A stretch of 39,251 bases of DNA. Source: Mongoliimonas terrestris (GTDB lineage Bacteria > Pseudomonadota > Alphaproteobacteria > Rhizobiales > Pleomorphomonadaceae). A program made the translations under genes and the position numbers. Where the stretch lies: assembly GCF_001927285.1 (NCBI RefSeq), contig NZ_MSIG01000026.1, positions 1-39,251 of the forward strand, in the 5' to 3' direction. This document shows, piece by piece, positions 6,752-15,029 of the stretch. The notes beneath the pieces are model-generated. The model did no database searches and was not told where the DNA came from. It was given only the letters and a program-made list of their open reading frames with translations. How positions within the stretch are numbered: the stretch's first letter is position 1; each line of letters begins with the position of its first letter.

Positions 6752-8266
6752 ATGTCGGACTTCCTCAACGCGCGCCTGCCGCGCGGCTTCGTCGACCGCA
6801 CCCCCGCCGAGCTGAAGGCGGCGCACCGGATGCTGGAGACGATCCGACACGTCTACGAACTCTACGGCTTCGAGCCCGTCGAGACCCCGCTCGTGGAGTA
6901 TACCGACGCGCTCGGCAAGTTCCTGCCCGACCAGGACCGGCCGAACGAGGGCGTCTTCTCCTTCCAGGACGACGACGAGCAGTGGCTGTCGCTGCGCTAC
7001 GACCTGACGGCGCCGCTCGCCCGCTATTTCGCGGAGAACAACGAGCGGCTGCCGAAGCCCTACCGCAGCTACCGGTCCGGCTGGGTGTTCCGCAACGAGA
7101 AGCCCGGCCCCGGCCGCTTCCGCCAGTTCATGCAGTTCGACGCCGACACCGTGGGCGCGCCGTCGGTCGCCGCCGACGCGGAGATCTGCATGATGGCGGC
7201 CGACACCCTGGAGGCGCTCGGCATCGCACCCGGCGATTATGTGATCCGGGTGAACAACCGCAAGGTGCTCGACGGCGTCATGGAGGCCATCGGCCTTGCC
7301 GGCGACGCCCACGCCGGCACCCGCCTCACCGTCCTTCGCGCCATCGACAAGCTCGACAAGATCGGCCCCGAGGGCGTCCGCGACCTCCTCGGCAAGGGCC
7401 GGCTTGATCCGTCGGGCGACTTCACCAAGGGCGCCGGCCTCGGCGAGGCGGAAGCCGCCCTGGTGCTCGGCTTCGTCGACGCCGGCAAGCCCACGCTCGA
7501 CGACACGCTCGCCGCGCTCCGCGACCTGATCCGCACCAGCCAGACGGGCCTCGACGGCGTGGAGGAGCTCGCCCTCATCGGCAGCCTGGTGGACGCCGCC
7601 GGTTATGGCGACCGGGTCAAGATCGACCCCTCCGTCGTCCGCGGCCTTGAATACTACACAGGCCCGGTCTTCGAGGCCGAGCTCACCTTCCAGGTGACCG
7701 GCGACGACGGCCAGCCGGTCCGCTTCGGCTCGGTCGGCGGCGGCGGGCGCTACGACGGGCTCGTCGGCCGCTTCCTGAAGGACCCGGTGCCGGCCACCGG
7801 CTTCTCCATCGGCGTCTCGCGCCTGATGGCCGCCCTCACCCGGCTCGGCAAGCTCGGTGCCGGCACGGTCACCGGCCCGGCGGTGGTGCTCGTCATGGAC
7901 AAGACGCCGGAGGCGCTCGCCGACTACCAGGCCATGGTGGCCGACCTTCGCCGTGCCGGCATCCCGGCGGAGATGTATCTCGGCGGCTCCGGCATGAAGG
8001 CGCAGATGAAGTACGCCGACCGGCGGAACGCCCCCTGCGCCGTCATCGTCGGCTCCAACGAGCGGGCGAACGGCAAGGTGCAGATCAAGGATCTCGCCCT
8101 CGGCAAGGCCCTTTCCGCCGGCATCTCCGACAACGCCCAGTGGCGCGCCGAACGCCCCGCCCAGCAGGAGGTGGACCGCGCCGACCTCGTCGCCGCCGTC
8201 CGGGCCATCCTGGACGCGGCCGCCGCCGACGGAAGCGCCGCCGGGGACGTCGGGAGCGCCGGATGA
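6752..8266 (+). CDS. hisS: Histidyl-tRNA synthetase
   Basis: The protein is 504 residues, a length normal for the alphaproteobacterial HisS type. It charges tRNA-His with histidine. Class II motif 2 is visible at about 113-130 (FRNEKPGPGRFRQFMQFD). The HisS-specific arginine motif RGLEYYTG is at about 296-303 and motif 3 GGGGRYDGL near 330, followed by an anticodon-binding domain. The start at MSDFLNAR was chosen because the frame upstream is proline/arginine noise. It overlaps hisZ by 4 bp (ATGA), heading a hisS-hisZ-hisG unit that links tRNA charging to the first step of histidine synthesis. No leader peptide or T-box was seen upstream. Confidence 0.95.
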   Translation: MSDFLNARLPRGFVDRTPAELKAAHRMLETIRHVYELYGFEPVETPLVEYTDALGKFLPDQDRPNEGVFSFQDDDEQWLSLRYDLTAPLARYFAENNERLPKPYRSYRSGWVFRNEKPGPGRFRQFMQFDADTVGAPSVAADAEICMMAADTLEALGIAPGDYVIRVNNRKVLDGVMEAIGLAGDAHAGTRLTVLRAIDKLDKIGPEGVRDLLGKGRLDPSGDFTKGAGLGEAEAALVLGFVDAGKPTLDDTLAALRDLIRTSQTGLDGVEELALIGSLVDAAGYGDRVKIDPSVVRGLEYYTGPVFEAELTFQVTGDDGQPVRFGSVGGGGRYDGLVGRFLKDPVPATGFSIGVSRLMAALTRLGKLGAGTVTGPAVVLVMDKTPEALADYQAMVADLRRAGIPAEMYLGGSGMKAQMKYADRRNAPCAVIVGSNERANGKVQIKDLALGKALSAGISDNAQWRAERPAQQEVDRADLVAAVRAILDAAAADGSAAGDVGSAG

Positions 8267-9384
8267 CCGATCCGCTCGCCCCCGCCCTCCAGGCGCTCCG
8301 GGACGCCGGCTTCACGCTGGTCGACGTGCCGGTGCTGCTGCCGATGGAGGATTTCGTGCGCATCTCCGGCGAGGAGTTCCGCCGGCGCATCTTCACCACC
8401 ATGGACAACCGCGGCACGGAATACTGCCTGCGCCCAGAGTTCACCATCCCGGTCTGCCGCCAGCGGCTCGCCGCCAATCCGGCCGGCGGCCGCTTCTCCT
8501 ATTCGGGGCGCATCTTCCGCAACGGCCGGCCCGGCGAGGCCGACGAGGTCTGGCAGATCGGCGGCGAGGTGATCGGCAACCACGACGTCGCCGCCGAGGA
8601 CGCCGCCGCCCTCGCTCTGTCGCTCCACGTCTGCCGCAGTCTCGGCGTCGCCGCCCTCGACGTCACGCTCGGCGACGTCGGCCTCTTCGCCGCGCTCCTG
8701 GAAGCCCTCGGCGTGCCGCCCGCCTGGAAGCGCCGCCTCACCGCCCTCTTCGGCGACCCGGCCCGGGTCGTGGAAACCCTCAGCCACATGGCCGAGGCGC
8801 GCTCCGGCATCACCGACTTCGCCGGTCACGGCCCCATCATCAAGGCGCTGAGCGAGTTCCCCGCCGAGAACGTCGGCCAGCTCTTCGCCGACATCCTCTC
8901 CATCGCCGGGGTGAAGACCGTCGGCGGCCGCACCACCGGCGAGATCGCCGAGCGGGTGCTGGAGCAGGCCATGCTGGCCGCCGAGGAGATGATCCCGGAG
9001 GCGCACGCCGCCGCCATTCGCGATCTCCTGTCGCTGGAGGCGGAGCCCGACGCCGCCGCCAAGGCGCTCGACGCCCTCTCCGCCCGCATCGGCCGGCCGG
9101 CCCGCTTCCAGGCGGCGGTCGATCTCTTCGCCGCTCGCGCCGCGGCGCTCCAGGCCGTCCGCCGGCCGGACGTGCGGATGCGCTTCGCCGGCGCGTTCGG
9201 CCGCAAGCTCGGCTACTACGACGGCTTCGTGTTCGACATCCATCAGACCACCCGGCCGGACATCGGCCAGCTCGCCGGCGGCGGCCGCTACGACGGCCTC
9301 CTTGCAGGCTTCGGCGCCGCGCCGGGGGTGAAGGCGGTCGGCTTCGCCGTCTGGACCGAGCGTTTTCCGGGAGTCCCCACATGA
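8263..9384 (+). CDS. hisZ: ATP phosphoribosyltransferase regulatory subunit HisZ
   Basis: The protein is 373 residues. HisZ is a HisS-like paralogue without tRNA-charging activity that assembles with HisG and makes it active and histidine-sensitive. Class II-like blocks are seen: CLRPEFTIPVCR, GRIFRNGRPGEADEVWQIGGE and a C-terminal AGGGRYDGLL. The anticodon-binding domain is absent, which distinguishes it from HisS. ATGA overlaps on both sides (with hisS at 8263 and hisG at 9381) imply translational coupling. Confidence 0.95.
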   Translation: MTDPLAPALQALRDAGFTLVDVPVLLPMEDFVRISGEEFRRRIFTTMDNRGTEYCLRPEFTIPVCRQRLAANPAGGRFSYSGRIFRNGRPGEADEVWQIGGEVIGNHDVAAEDAAALALSLHVCRSLGVAALDVTLGDVGLFAALLEALGVPPAWKRRLTALFGDPARVVETLSHMAEARSGITDFAGHGPIIKALSEFPAENVGQLFADILSIAGVKTVGGRTTGEIAERVLEQAMLAAEEMIPEAHAAAIRDLLSLEAEPDAAAKALDALSARIGRPARFQAAVDLFAARAAALQAVRRPDVRMRFAGAFGRKLGYYDGFVFDIHQTTRPDIGQLAGGGRYDGLLAGFGAAPGVKAVGFAVWTERFPGVPT

Positions 9385-10397
9385 CCGGCCCGCTCGTCGT
9401 CGCCGTGCCGTCCAAGGGGCGGCTCCAGGAGCAGACGCTCGCCTTCTTCGACCGCTCCGGCCTGCCGGTACGCCAGGCGCGCGGCGCCCGCGACTATTTC
9501 GCTCGCATCTCCGGCCTGCCGGACGCCACCATCTCGTTCCGCTCCGCGTCCGAGATCGCCCGCGAGGTCGGCGCCGGGTCGGTGCATCTCGCCGTCACCG
9601 GCATGGACCTCCTGCACGAGACCCTCGGCGGCGCCCAGGACGAGATCCGCCCCGGCGTTTCGCTCGACGAAACTGCTCCGCCGCCGGCCCACGTGGTTAC
9701 CCGCCTCGGCTTCGGCCACGCCAACGTGGTCGTCGCGGTGCCGCAGGCCTGGCTCGACGTGGTCACCATGTCGGACCTTGCCGACGTCGCCGCGCGCTTC
9801 CGGCTGAAGCACCACCGGCCCATGCGGGTCGCCACCAAGTACGTGTCGCTCACCCGCCGCTTCCTCACCGGCCATGGCGTGCACGACTACCTGATCGTGG
9901 AAAGCCCCGGCGCCACCGAGGGCGCGCCGGCCGCCGGCAGCGCCGAACTCATCGTCGACATCACCTCCACCGGGCAGACCCTGGTGGAGAACGGCCTGAA
10001 GGTGGTGGACGACGGCGTCATCATGCGCTCGGAGGCCGCCCTCGTCGCCTCGCTCGAAGCCGGCTGGAGCGACAAGGTCCGCACCGCCGCCCGCACCATG
10101 CTGACCCGGATCGCCGCCGACGCCCGCGCCCGATCGGTGAAGATGATCGAGGCCGCCGTCACGCCGTCCGTCTCGCTGTTCGAGGCCGCGCGCATCCGCT
10201 TCGGCGCCACCGCGCCCTTCACCGGCGGCAACGGCACCGGCGGCGGACCCGCCATCTTCCTCTGCCCGACGAAGACCGTCCACGGCTGCGCCGCCTGGCT
10301 CCTGGAGACCGGCGCCACCACCGTGTCGGTGCGCACTGTCGACTATGTGTTCGAGGCGGAAAACCAGCTCTGGCTCGATCTCGCCCGCCGGCTCTGA
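9381..10397 (+). CDS. hisG: ATP phosphoribosyltransferase catalytic subunit HisG
   Basis: The protein is 338 residues. It condenses ATP with PRPP, the first step of histidine synthesis. N-terminal VAVPSKGRL and the PRPP-binding loop DITSTGQTLVENGLKV (about 193-208) are diagnostic. HisZ-dependent HisG proteins are usually about 210-230 residues. This one has about 100 extra residues ending in FLCPTKTVHGCAAWLLETG and TVDYVFEA, which may be a relic or variant of the regulatory C-terminal domain of long HisG. Similar lengths occur in some Rhizobiales. A hairpin follows 22 bp after the stop. Confidence 0.93.
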   Translation: MTGPLVVAVPSKGRLQEQTLAFFDRSGLPVRQARGARDYFARISGLPDATISFRSASEIAREVGAGSVHLAVTGMDLLHETLGGAQDEIRPGVSLDETAPPPAHVVTRLGFGHANVVVAVPQAWLDVVTMSDLADVAARFRLKHHRPMRVATKYVSLTRRFLTGHGVHDYLIVESPGATEGAPAAGSAELIVDITSTGQTLVENGLKVVDDGVIMRSEAALVASLEAGWSDKVRTAARTMLTRIAADARARSVKMIEAAVTPSVSLFEAARIRFGATAPFTGGNGTGGGPAIFLCPTKTVHGCAAWLLETGATTVSVRTVDYVFEAENQLWLDLARRL

Positions 10398-10418
10398 TGG
10401 CCGGTGCCAGAACGTGAA

Positions 10419-10454
10419 GAAGGCCGCGGTTCCGGGGGGAAACCAGCGGCCTTC
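10419..10454 (+). terminator. Hairpin after the hisSZG unit
   Basis: GAAGGCCGC (10419-10427) pairs with GCGGCCTTC (10446-10454). The stem continues as GGTT/AACC with one bulged A. No T-run follows, so termination would need Rho or a second site. A T7 run exists at about 10604-10610 behind a weak CCGGA/TCCGG stem. Confidence 0.45.
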
Positions 10455-10624
10455 ACATGCGCACCGTGATCGGGGGCACGGCTTGCTCAGACCCCACCGA
10501 ACGGCCGTCGCGATCGGGGTAGCGACAGTGTTCGTGCGATCTACGTGAAAATACGTGCGTGCCCGACGGCCGGATCACAGGCGGATCACGACGTCCGGGG
10601 ATTTTTTTCGCCGGTGCCGGTCGT

Positions 10625-11266
10625 TCAGTCCGTCCGCGCGGGCGACCGGAATCGGAGGCGATCCTCCCGGCATGCGGCCGCGCACGGGCAGCCGTCCAGG
10701 TGCTCGTTCACCAGCCCCATGGACTGCATGAAGGCGTGCACCGTGGTCGGCCCGACGAAGGTCCAGCCCCGCTTGCGGAGCGCCTTGGACAGCGCGGTGG
10801 AGGCCGGCGTGGTCGGGTTGGCGACGAGCGTCGCATGGTCCATGCGCGCCGGCCGGGTGGCCGGGTCCGGCTCGAAGTCCCACACGAAGGCGGCGAGCGA
10901 CCGGCCGGTCTCCTCGCGGAGCGCCCGCGCCCGGCGGGCGTTGTTGATGGTGGAGACGATCTTGCCGCGGTGGCGCACGATGCCGGCGTCGGCCACCAGT
11001 CGCTCCACGTCCGCCTCGGTGAAGGACGCCACCGTCTCGATGTGGAAGCCCGCGAAGGCCGCGCGAAAATTCTCGCGCTTCTTCAGGATGGTCAGCCAGG
11101 ACAGGCCCGACTGGAACCCTTCCAGGCAGAGCTTCTCGTAGAGCCGGTCGTCGTCGTCGACCGGGCGCCCCCACTCGGTGTCGTGGTAGCGCTGGTAGAT
11201 CGGCTCGCCGCCGGCCCACCAGCAGCGCACCACGCCGTCGTTCCCGGTGATCAGACCGTCCGCCAT
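10625..11266 (-). CDS. tag: DNA-3-methyladenine glycosylase I (Tag)
   Basis: The protein is 213 residues. It removes 3-methyladenine from alkylated DNA. Visible are RCWW (C15), YHDTEWG (H28), LEGFQSGLSW with the catalytic-site acid E49, and the MGLVNEHLDGC region with H189 and C193. C15, H28, H189 and C193 correspond to the structural zinc site known from E. coli Tag. It starts at the ATG at 11266 and ends 85 bp before cheZ, which is upstream on the same strand. The two are not obviously related in function. It converges with the his operon. Confidence 0.94.
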   Translation of the reverse strand: MADGLITGNDGVVRCWWAGGEPIYQRYHDTEWGRPVDDDDRLYEKLCLEGFQSGLSWLTILKKRENFRAAFAGFHIETVASFTEADVERLVADAGIVRHRGKIVSTINNARRARALREETGRSLAAFVWDFEPDPATRPARMDHATLVANPTTPASTALSKALRKRGWTFVGPTTVHAFMQSMGLVNEHLDGCPCAAACREDRLRFRSPARTD

Positions 11267-11351
11267 GCGCCACGCCCCCTGCGCCCGTCCGCGCCGGCAG
11301 AGTGGCCCGCCTCGCTGTCACCGCCTGTCAGCAGCTGTCCGCCCCGTCCGC

Positions 11352-12065
11352 TCAGGCGAACAGCGCGTCGATGTCGTCCTGGCTCGCCACGTTGTCGGCG
11401 TCCGGCAGCGCCGGGCCGTTGAGGAGTGCCGCGTCGCCGACCCGCTGCAGGCTCTCGTCCGCCTCGATGCCGTTGAACGTCTCCATGCCGCCCCAGATCT
11501 CCATCATCCGGGTCACCCGGTCCTCGATGAAGCGCAGCACGTTGACGACCTTGGTGATGCGCTGGCCGGTCAGGTCCTGGAAGTTGCAGGCCTCGAAGAC
11601 GGTCAGCACCTTCTCCTGGATGTCGGCGGCCAGCTGCTGGTCCTGGCCCTTCAGACGCGCCGACAAGGTGTTGGCCGCGTCGTCGATGGCCTCCGCGGCG
11701 GAAAGGATCGATTCCGTCGCGTTCTCCGTCCCGTCCACCACCGCGTCGAGCTCGTCGGTGACGCGGCTCATCTCCTGGCCCTTGAAGCCGGAGACGTGGA
11801 GGGTGGCGATCTCCCGCTTGGTGCGGCTGATGGCTTCCTGGATCTCGTCCAGTTCGGCCTTCATCTTCAGGGCTTCCACCGTCTGCTGGCGGAAGTCCTC
11901 GATGATCTCGCGGCTGACCTCCTTCTGCGGCTGGACCAGCCGGCGAAGCTCCGCGATCTCCCGCAGAATCTGGTCCGCCTTGCCGTCGCCCGATACAGAG
12001 GGCGACGCGCCCGCGTTGGTCATCCCCAACAGTGCTTCGACCCTGTATGCCTTTCGGCCTGACAT
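11352..12065 (-). CDS. cheZ: Chemotaxis phosphatase CheZ
   Basis: The protein is 237 residues, mostly long amphipathic helices. The catalytic motif FQDLTGQ (162-168) supplies D164 and Q168, matching D143 and Q147 of E. coli CheZ, which dephosphorylates CheY-P. The C-terminal tail SQDDIDALFA (228-237) is the CheY-binding peptide of the family. A GAGGGGATGG sequence precedes the ATG at 12065. The frame continues upstream, but without family similarity. No other chemotaxis or flagellar gene is in the window, so cheZ is an orphan here. CheZ is known from several alphaproteobacteria. Confidence 0.88.
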   Translation of the reverse strand: MSGRKAYRVEALLGMTNAGASPSVSGDGKADQILREIAELRRLVQPQKEVSREIIEDFRQQTVEALKMKAELDEIQEAISRTKREIATLHVSGFKGQEMSRVTDELDAVVDGTENATESILSAAEAIDDAANTLSARLKGQDQQLAADIQEKVLTVFEACNFQDLTGQRITKVVNVLRFIEDRVTRMMEIWGGMETFNGIEADESLQRVGDAALLNGPALPDADNVASQDDIDALFA

Positions 12066-12294
12066 ATTGCCATCCCCTCGCAGACGCAGGCGCCGACCAT
12101 AGCCGCGCGGGGTTAAAAACTCGTTTGGTGGCAAGCCATAGTCACATGCAGCGTACACATTGTCCCTGACCCTAAACCGTTTGACCTTCAGGCACGGGCA
12201 GGTAAACTCCCCGTTACCAGAGGCGTGAAGACACGGAATATCGTGCGCACGCGGAACACGCGGTTGGACGAGAGCCGCCGGCAGGGGACGGAGA

Positions 12295-13107
12295 ATGGTC
12301 GGACGGCTGACGGACAGCGGCCCGGGCCGCATGGCGCGCATCGTGGAGGCGATGACGACCGGCGCGCGGGTGTGGGAATGGGCTAAAGGCCGCGTTGGCG
12401 GCGCGCTCGCAGGATTTTTCGTCGGTGTCGTGGCGCTCGTCGCGATGCCGGCCACGGCCGCACCCCTCAAGGGCTTCAGCGACCAGGACCTCGCCCTCGG
12501 CTTCTACGCCACCGTGTTCGGCCTGGAGCACGGCTCCGCCGGCGCCGGCATGGTGAAGAAGTTCGAGAGCCCGGTCCGCTTCGAGATCGCCAGCCACTCG
12601 CTCATCGACCGCGAGCGCGACGTGGCCGACTTCATCCGCCAGTTGCCGCGCACCATCCGGGGTCTCGACGCCCGGCTCGCCAAGGGCAACGAGGAAGCCA
12701 ACTTCAAGGTAATCGTGGTCGACCGCGATTCCTACGTCCAGCGCGCCCGGCTCGACGCCTTCTCCAACGCCTTCGCCCGCGTTCCGGGCAACTGCATGGT
12801 GAAGGTCGACTTCACCGGCACCGGCATCCGCCGCGCCACGGCCGTCATCGTGTCGGACGACGGCGAGACCCTGTTCCGCCGCTGCATGGTGGAGGAGATC
12901 CTGCAGGGTCTCGGCCCCATGAACGACGACACCCGGCTCCGCCACAGCGTCTTCAACGACCGCTCGCCGCACGTCCGCTTCATGCCGTTCGACCGGGCGA
13001 TCGTGACCATGCTCTACGACCCCCGCGTCCGCCACGGCGCCACCAAGGCCGAACTCACCGCCCTCATGCCCGCCCTCATCGCCACCGCCCGCAAGACGGT
13101 CCGCTGA
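12295..13107 (+). CDS. DUF2927 domain secreted protein
   Basis: The protein is 270 residues. A hydrophobic segment at about 36-52 followed by ATAAPLKG is a signal peptide or N-terminal anchor. If translation begins at the internal ATG at 12331 or 12352 the signal peptide would have normal length, but GGGGACGGAG just before 12295 supports the upstream start. The mature part contains the DUF2927 pattern: a VRFEI strand, a CMVKVDF segment with C168, and RRCMVEEILQGLGPMND...SVFND (C200). DUF2927 proteins are exported proteins of unknown function, related by some to metalloprotease-like folds. It is divergent from cheZ across 229 bp. Confidence 0.78.
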   Translation: MVGRLTDSGPGRMARIVEAMTTGARVWEWAKGRVGGALAGFFVGVVALVAMPATAAPLKGFSDQDLALGFYATVFGLEHGSAGAGMVKKFESPVRFEIASHSLIDRERDVADFIRQLPRTIRGLDARLAKGNEEANFKVIVVDRDSYVQRARLDAFSNAFARVPGNCMVKVDFTGTGIRRATAVIVSDDGETLFRRCMVEEILQGLGPMNDDTRLRHSVFNDRSPHVRFMPFDRAIVTMLYDPRVRHGATKAELTALMPALIATARKTVR

Positions 13108-13144
13108 GGCAGGACGAGGTCGCCGGCCCTGTGGCGTTCGGCGG

Positions 13145-13180
13145 GAATGCGTGGGTGGTCCGCCTTCGCGGATCATGACG
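13145..13180. repeat. Palindromic repeat, module B (outer left arm of nested island)
   Basis: GAATGCGTGGGTGGTCCGCC continues through CTTCGC to GGATCATGACG. It folds as GGTCCGC/GCGGAtC and is the reverse complement of the copy at 13411-13447. The two B copies enclose the module A pair at 13228-13329. Confidence 0.75.
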
Positions 13181-13227
13181 ATGGAGCGGGCTTGGGACAT
13201 TGATGAAGTGTCGCCGACCTCGCGCGC

Positions 13228-13329
13228 CGTCATCCCGACGAACGTCGGGATCCAGCCTACGGTGCCTAGCGTTCGACGGTGCGGTTGATGGTACCGACGG
13301 TTGGGCCCCGGCCTTCGCCGGGGTGACGC
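13228..13329. repeat. Paired palindromic repeat, module A (inner pair)
   Basis: The left arm CGTCATCCCGACGAACGTCG and the right arm GGCCTTCGCCGGGGTGACGC are inverted relative to each other, with about 35 bp between the conserved blocks. Same family as 424-528, 19168-19288 and 26975-27076. Non-coding. Confidence 0.8.
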
Positions 13330-13410
13330 TTCGGGCGAACGACGCATCTCCGGAATTGGGCCGCCGCACTCCAGAAACGCGCGCCGCCCCCTTCCCACAC
13401 CCTCCCGGAT

Positions 13411-13447
13411 CGTCATGGTCCGCGTGAGGCGGACCACCCAAGCATTC
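13411..13447. repeat. Palindromic repeat, module B (outer right arm of nested island)
   Basis: CGTCATGGTCCGC-GTGA-GGCGGACCACCCAAGCATTC mirrors the copy at 13145-13180. After it, 13450-13601 is unusually AT-rich with a 10-bp direct repeat CGATTCACCA at 13465 and 13516, and probably contains the promoter of the L,D-transpeptidase gene. Confidence 0.75.
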
Positions 13448-13601
13448 CCCCCCCTTTTCACCCTCGATTCACCATAAAATCAGATCGAAACAACTCTAAC
13501 CAATTTGGCACTCTCCGATTCACCAATTCGGTCCGACCCGCTTCCTACACTCCCCGCCAGTTCACCGCGGCCCCCGCCGCCACTGTCCTGTCGAGGGTTC
13601 C

Positions 13602-14336
13602 ATGCGTCTCACCAGCCTTTTCTCGATCGCCGTGACGGCCATGCTGGCCGTCGGGACCGGCGACGCCGTCGCGCAGAGCGGGCGCTACGCGACGCCGCCG
13701 CCCATCGTGCTGTCGCCCAACCTGACCGAGCCCTGGATCACCCAGCTGCGCCCTGGCAACGTGCCCATCTACCGCAAGCCGAAGAGCGAGGCGCGGGTCA
13801 GCCGCCTGCCGGCGCCGGCCAACGAGATCGAGATCACGCCCGCCGCCGCCCAGGCCTCCCCGAAGGCGCTGCACCCGTCCCAGCGCCCCCTCAAGCCGGA
13901 ATTCCTGCCGACGGTCGTCGACTACGACGGCCCCTACGCCCCCGGCACCGTGGTGATCGACACCAACACCCGCCATCTCTATCTGGTGGAGGCCGGCGGC
14001 ACCGCCCGCCGCTATGGCGTCGGCGTCGGCCGCCCGGGCTTCGAGTGGGCCGGCACCCACCGGGTCACCCGCAAGGCCGAGTGGCCGACCTGGCATCCGC
14101 CGGCGGAGATGCGCCAGCGCCAGCCCTACCTGCCGGTGCGCATGGAGGGTGGCCCGAAAAACCCGCTCGGCGCCCGCGCCCTCTACCTCGGCTCCACGCT
14201 CTACCGAATCCACGGCACGTCGGAGCCCTGGACGATCGGCTCGGCCGTGTCGTCCGGCTGCATCCGCATGCGCAACGAGGATGTGGTGGATCTCTACCAG
14301 CGCGTTCCGGTCGGCGCCAAGGTGATCGTCCGCTGA
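13602..14336 (+). CDS. L,D-transpeptidase (YkuD domain), periplasmic
   Basis: The protein is 244 residues. An N-terminal signal peptide (about 1-25, ending AVAQS) exports it to the periplasm. The YkuD catalytic domain (about 115-244) shows HGT (204-206) and SSGCIRM with the nucleophile C220. Such enzymes make 3-3 cross-links in peptidoglycan or attach lipoproteins or outer membrane proteins to it, and Rhizobiales rely heavily on L,D-cross-links. The block WHPPAEMRQRQPYLP is typical of the ErfK/YbiS-like branch. GAGGG precedes the ATG. It stands alone and is followed by a mosaic repeat. Confidence 0.93.
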   Translation: MRLTSLFSIAVTAMLAVGTGDAVAQSGRYATPPPIVLSPNLTEPWITQLRPGNVPIYRKPKSEARVSRLPAPANEIEITPAAAQASPKALHPSQRPLKPEFLPTVVDYDGPYAPGTVVIDTNTRHLYLVEAGGTARRYGVGVGRPGFEWAGTHRVTRKAEWPTWHPPAEMRQRQPYLPVRMEGGPKNPLGARALYLGSTLYRIHGTSEPWTIGSAVSSGCIRMRNEDVVDLYQRVPVGAKVIVR

Positions 14337-14382
14337 CGCACCCCTCCGGCGCGGCCCTCGCGGCAGCGCCGGACCGTCCGTC

Positions 14383-14500
14383 CTAGAGCGCTTTCCGACC
14401 TGATGGAATCATCAGGTCGAGAAGAAATCGCTCCAGATTCGATATCCTGGAGCATTGTCTCATCGACCCGGTCTTTCAACTTGGTCGGACAATGCTCTAG
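14383..14500. repeat. RIME-like intergenic mosaic palindromic element
   Basis: The element begins CTAGAGC and ends GCTCTAG, its own inverse. Inside are a perfect hairpin GACCTGATG-GAAT-CATCAGGTC (14397-14418) and a perfect 10-bp inverted pair GAGCATTGTC (14450-14459) / GACAATGCTC (14488-14497). It resembles the TAGAGCG-type intergenic mosaic elements widespread in rhizobia (RIME family). It is non-coding and lies between convergent genes. Confidence 0.75.
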
Positions 14501-14535
14501 GCCGAGTGTTCCGGCGCGAAAACCGCGTGCCGCGA

Positions 14536-14871
14536 TCAGATCTCGCCGAGCCGTTTGCGGTAGGCGTCGATGGCGCAGCCGCGCTTGTCGTCCGCCTGCC
14601 GGCAGGCGTTGCGGGCCTTCACCCAGTCGTCCTGCGACGAGCGGAGGTCCTGGACGTTGTTGGCGGCCGAGCGGGCGAGCGCGCCCGCGAAGGCCTTGGC
14701 GAGTTCCACGTCGAGGGCGGCGAGTTCGTCGTCGCCGCAGATCAGGGTCTCGATCTCGCCCTTGGGGCGGTCGCAATCGAAGCTCGGATCCGCCGCACGC
14801 CCCGCTGCCGGCGACAGGGTCGCCATGGTCAGCGCCAGCACGGAAAACACCACTCTACGACAGACCGTCAC
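14536..14871 (-). CDS. Small secreted LprI-type protein (DUF1311)
   Basis: The protein is 111 residues from a GTG at 14871 preceded by TGGGGGTT. The frame is open further upstream, but that part is arginine-rich noise and this start yields a clean signal peptide (VVFSVLALTMATLSPAAGRAA, about 6-26). The mature part has the spaced cysteines SFDC...LIC...NAC...GC and LAALDVELAKAF and QDDWVKARNAC patterns of the lysozyme-inhibitor LprI N-terminal domain. The family includes periplasmic lysozyme inhibitors, but most members are uncharacterised. It is 158 bp from glcF, same strand. Confidence 0.8.
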   Translation of the reverse strand: MTVCRRVVFSVLALTMATLSPAAGRAADPSFDCDRPKGEIETLICGDDELAALDVELAKAFAGALARSAANNVQDLRSSQDDWVKARNACRQADDKRGCAIDAYRKRLGEI

Positions 14872-15029
14872 GGCAGAACCCCCAAGCGAACAAGGCCGCG
14901 TCAGACCACGGCGCGCTCGACCCTCTCTGTCGCGCCACACGGTGGCGCTTTGAGGGCCGTGGCGCTTTGCGGGCCAGTGTAGCGCCGGCCGGTGTACCGT
15001 TGGTTTCCGCCCCGTCGCGCCGAGGCCGC

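Noticed and set aside
10600..10612. Second his-operon terminator at a T-run
   Set aside because: The stem before the seven T residues (CCGGA/TCCGG) is only 5 bp with a 19-nt loop, too weak to call.
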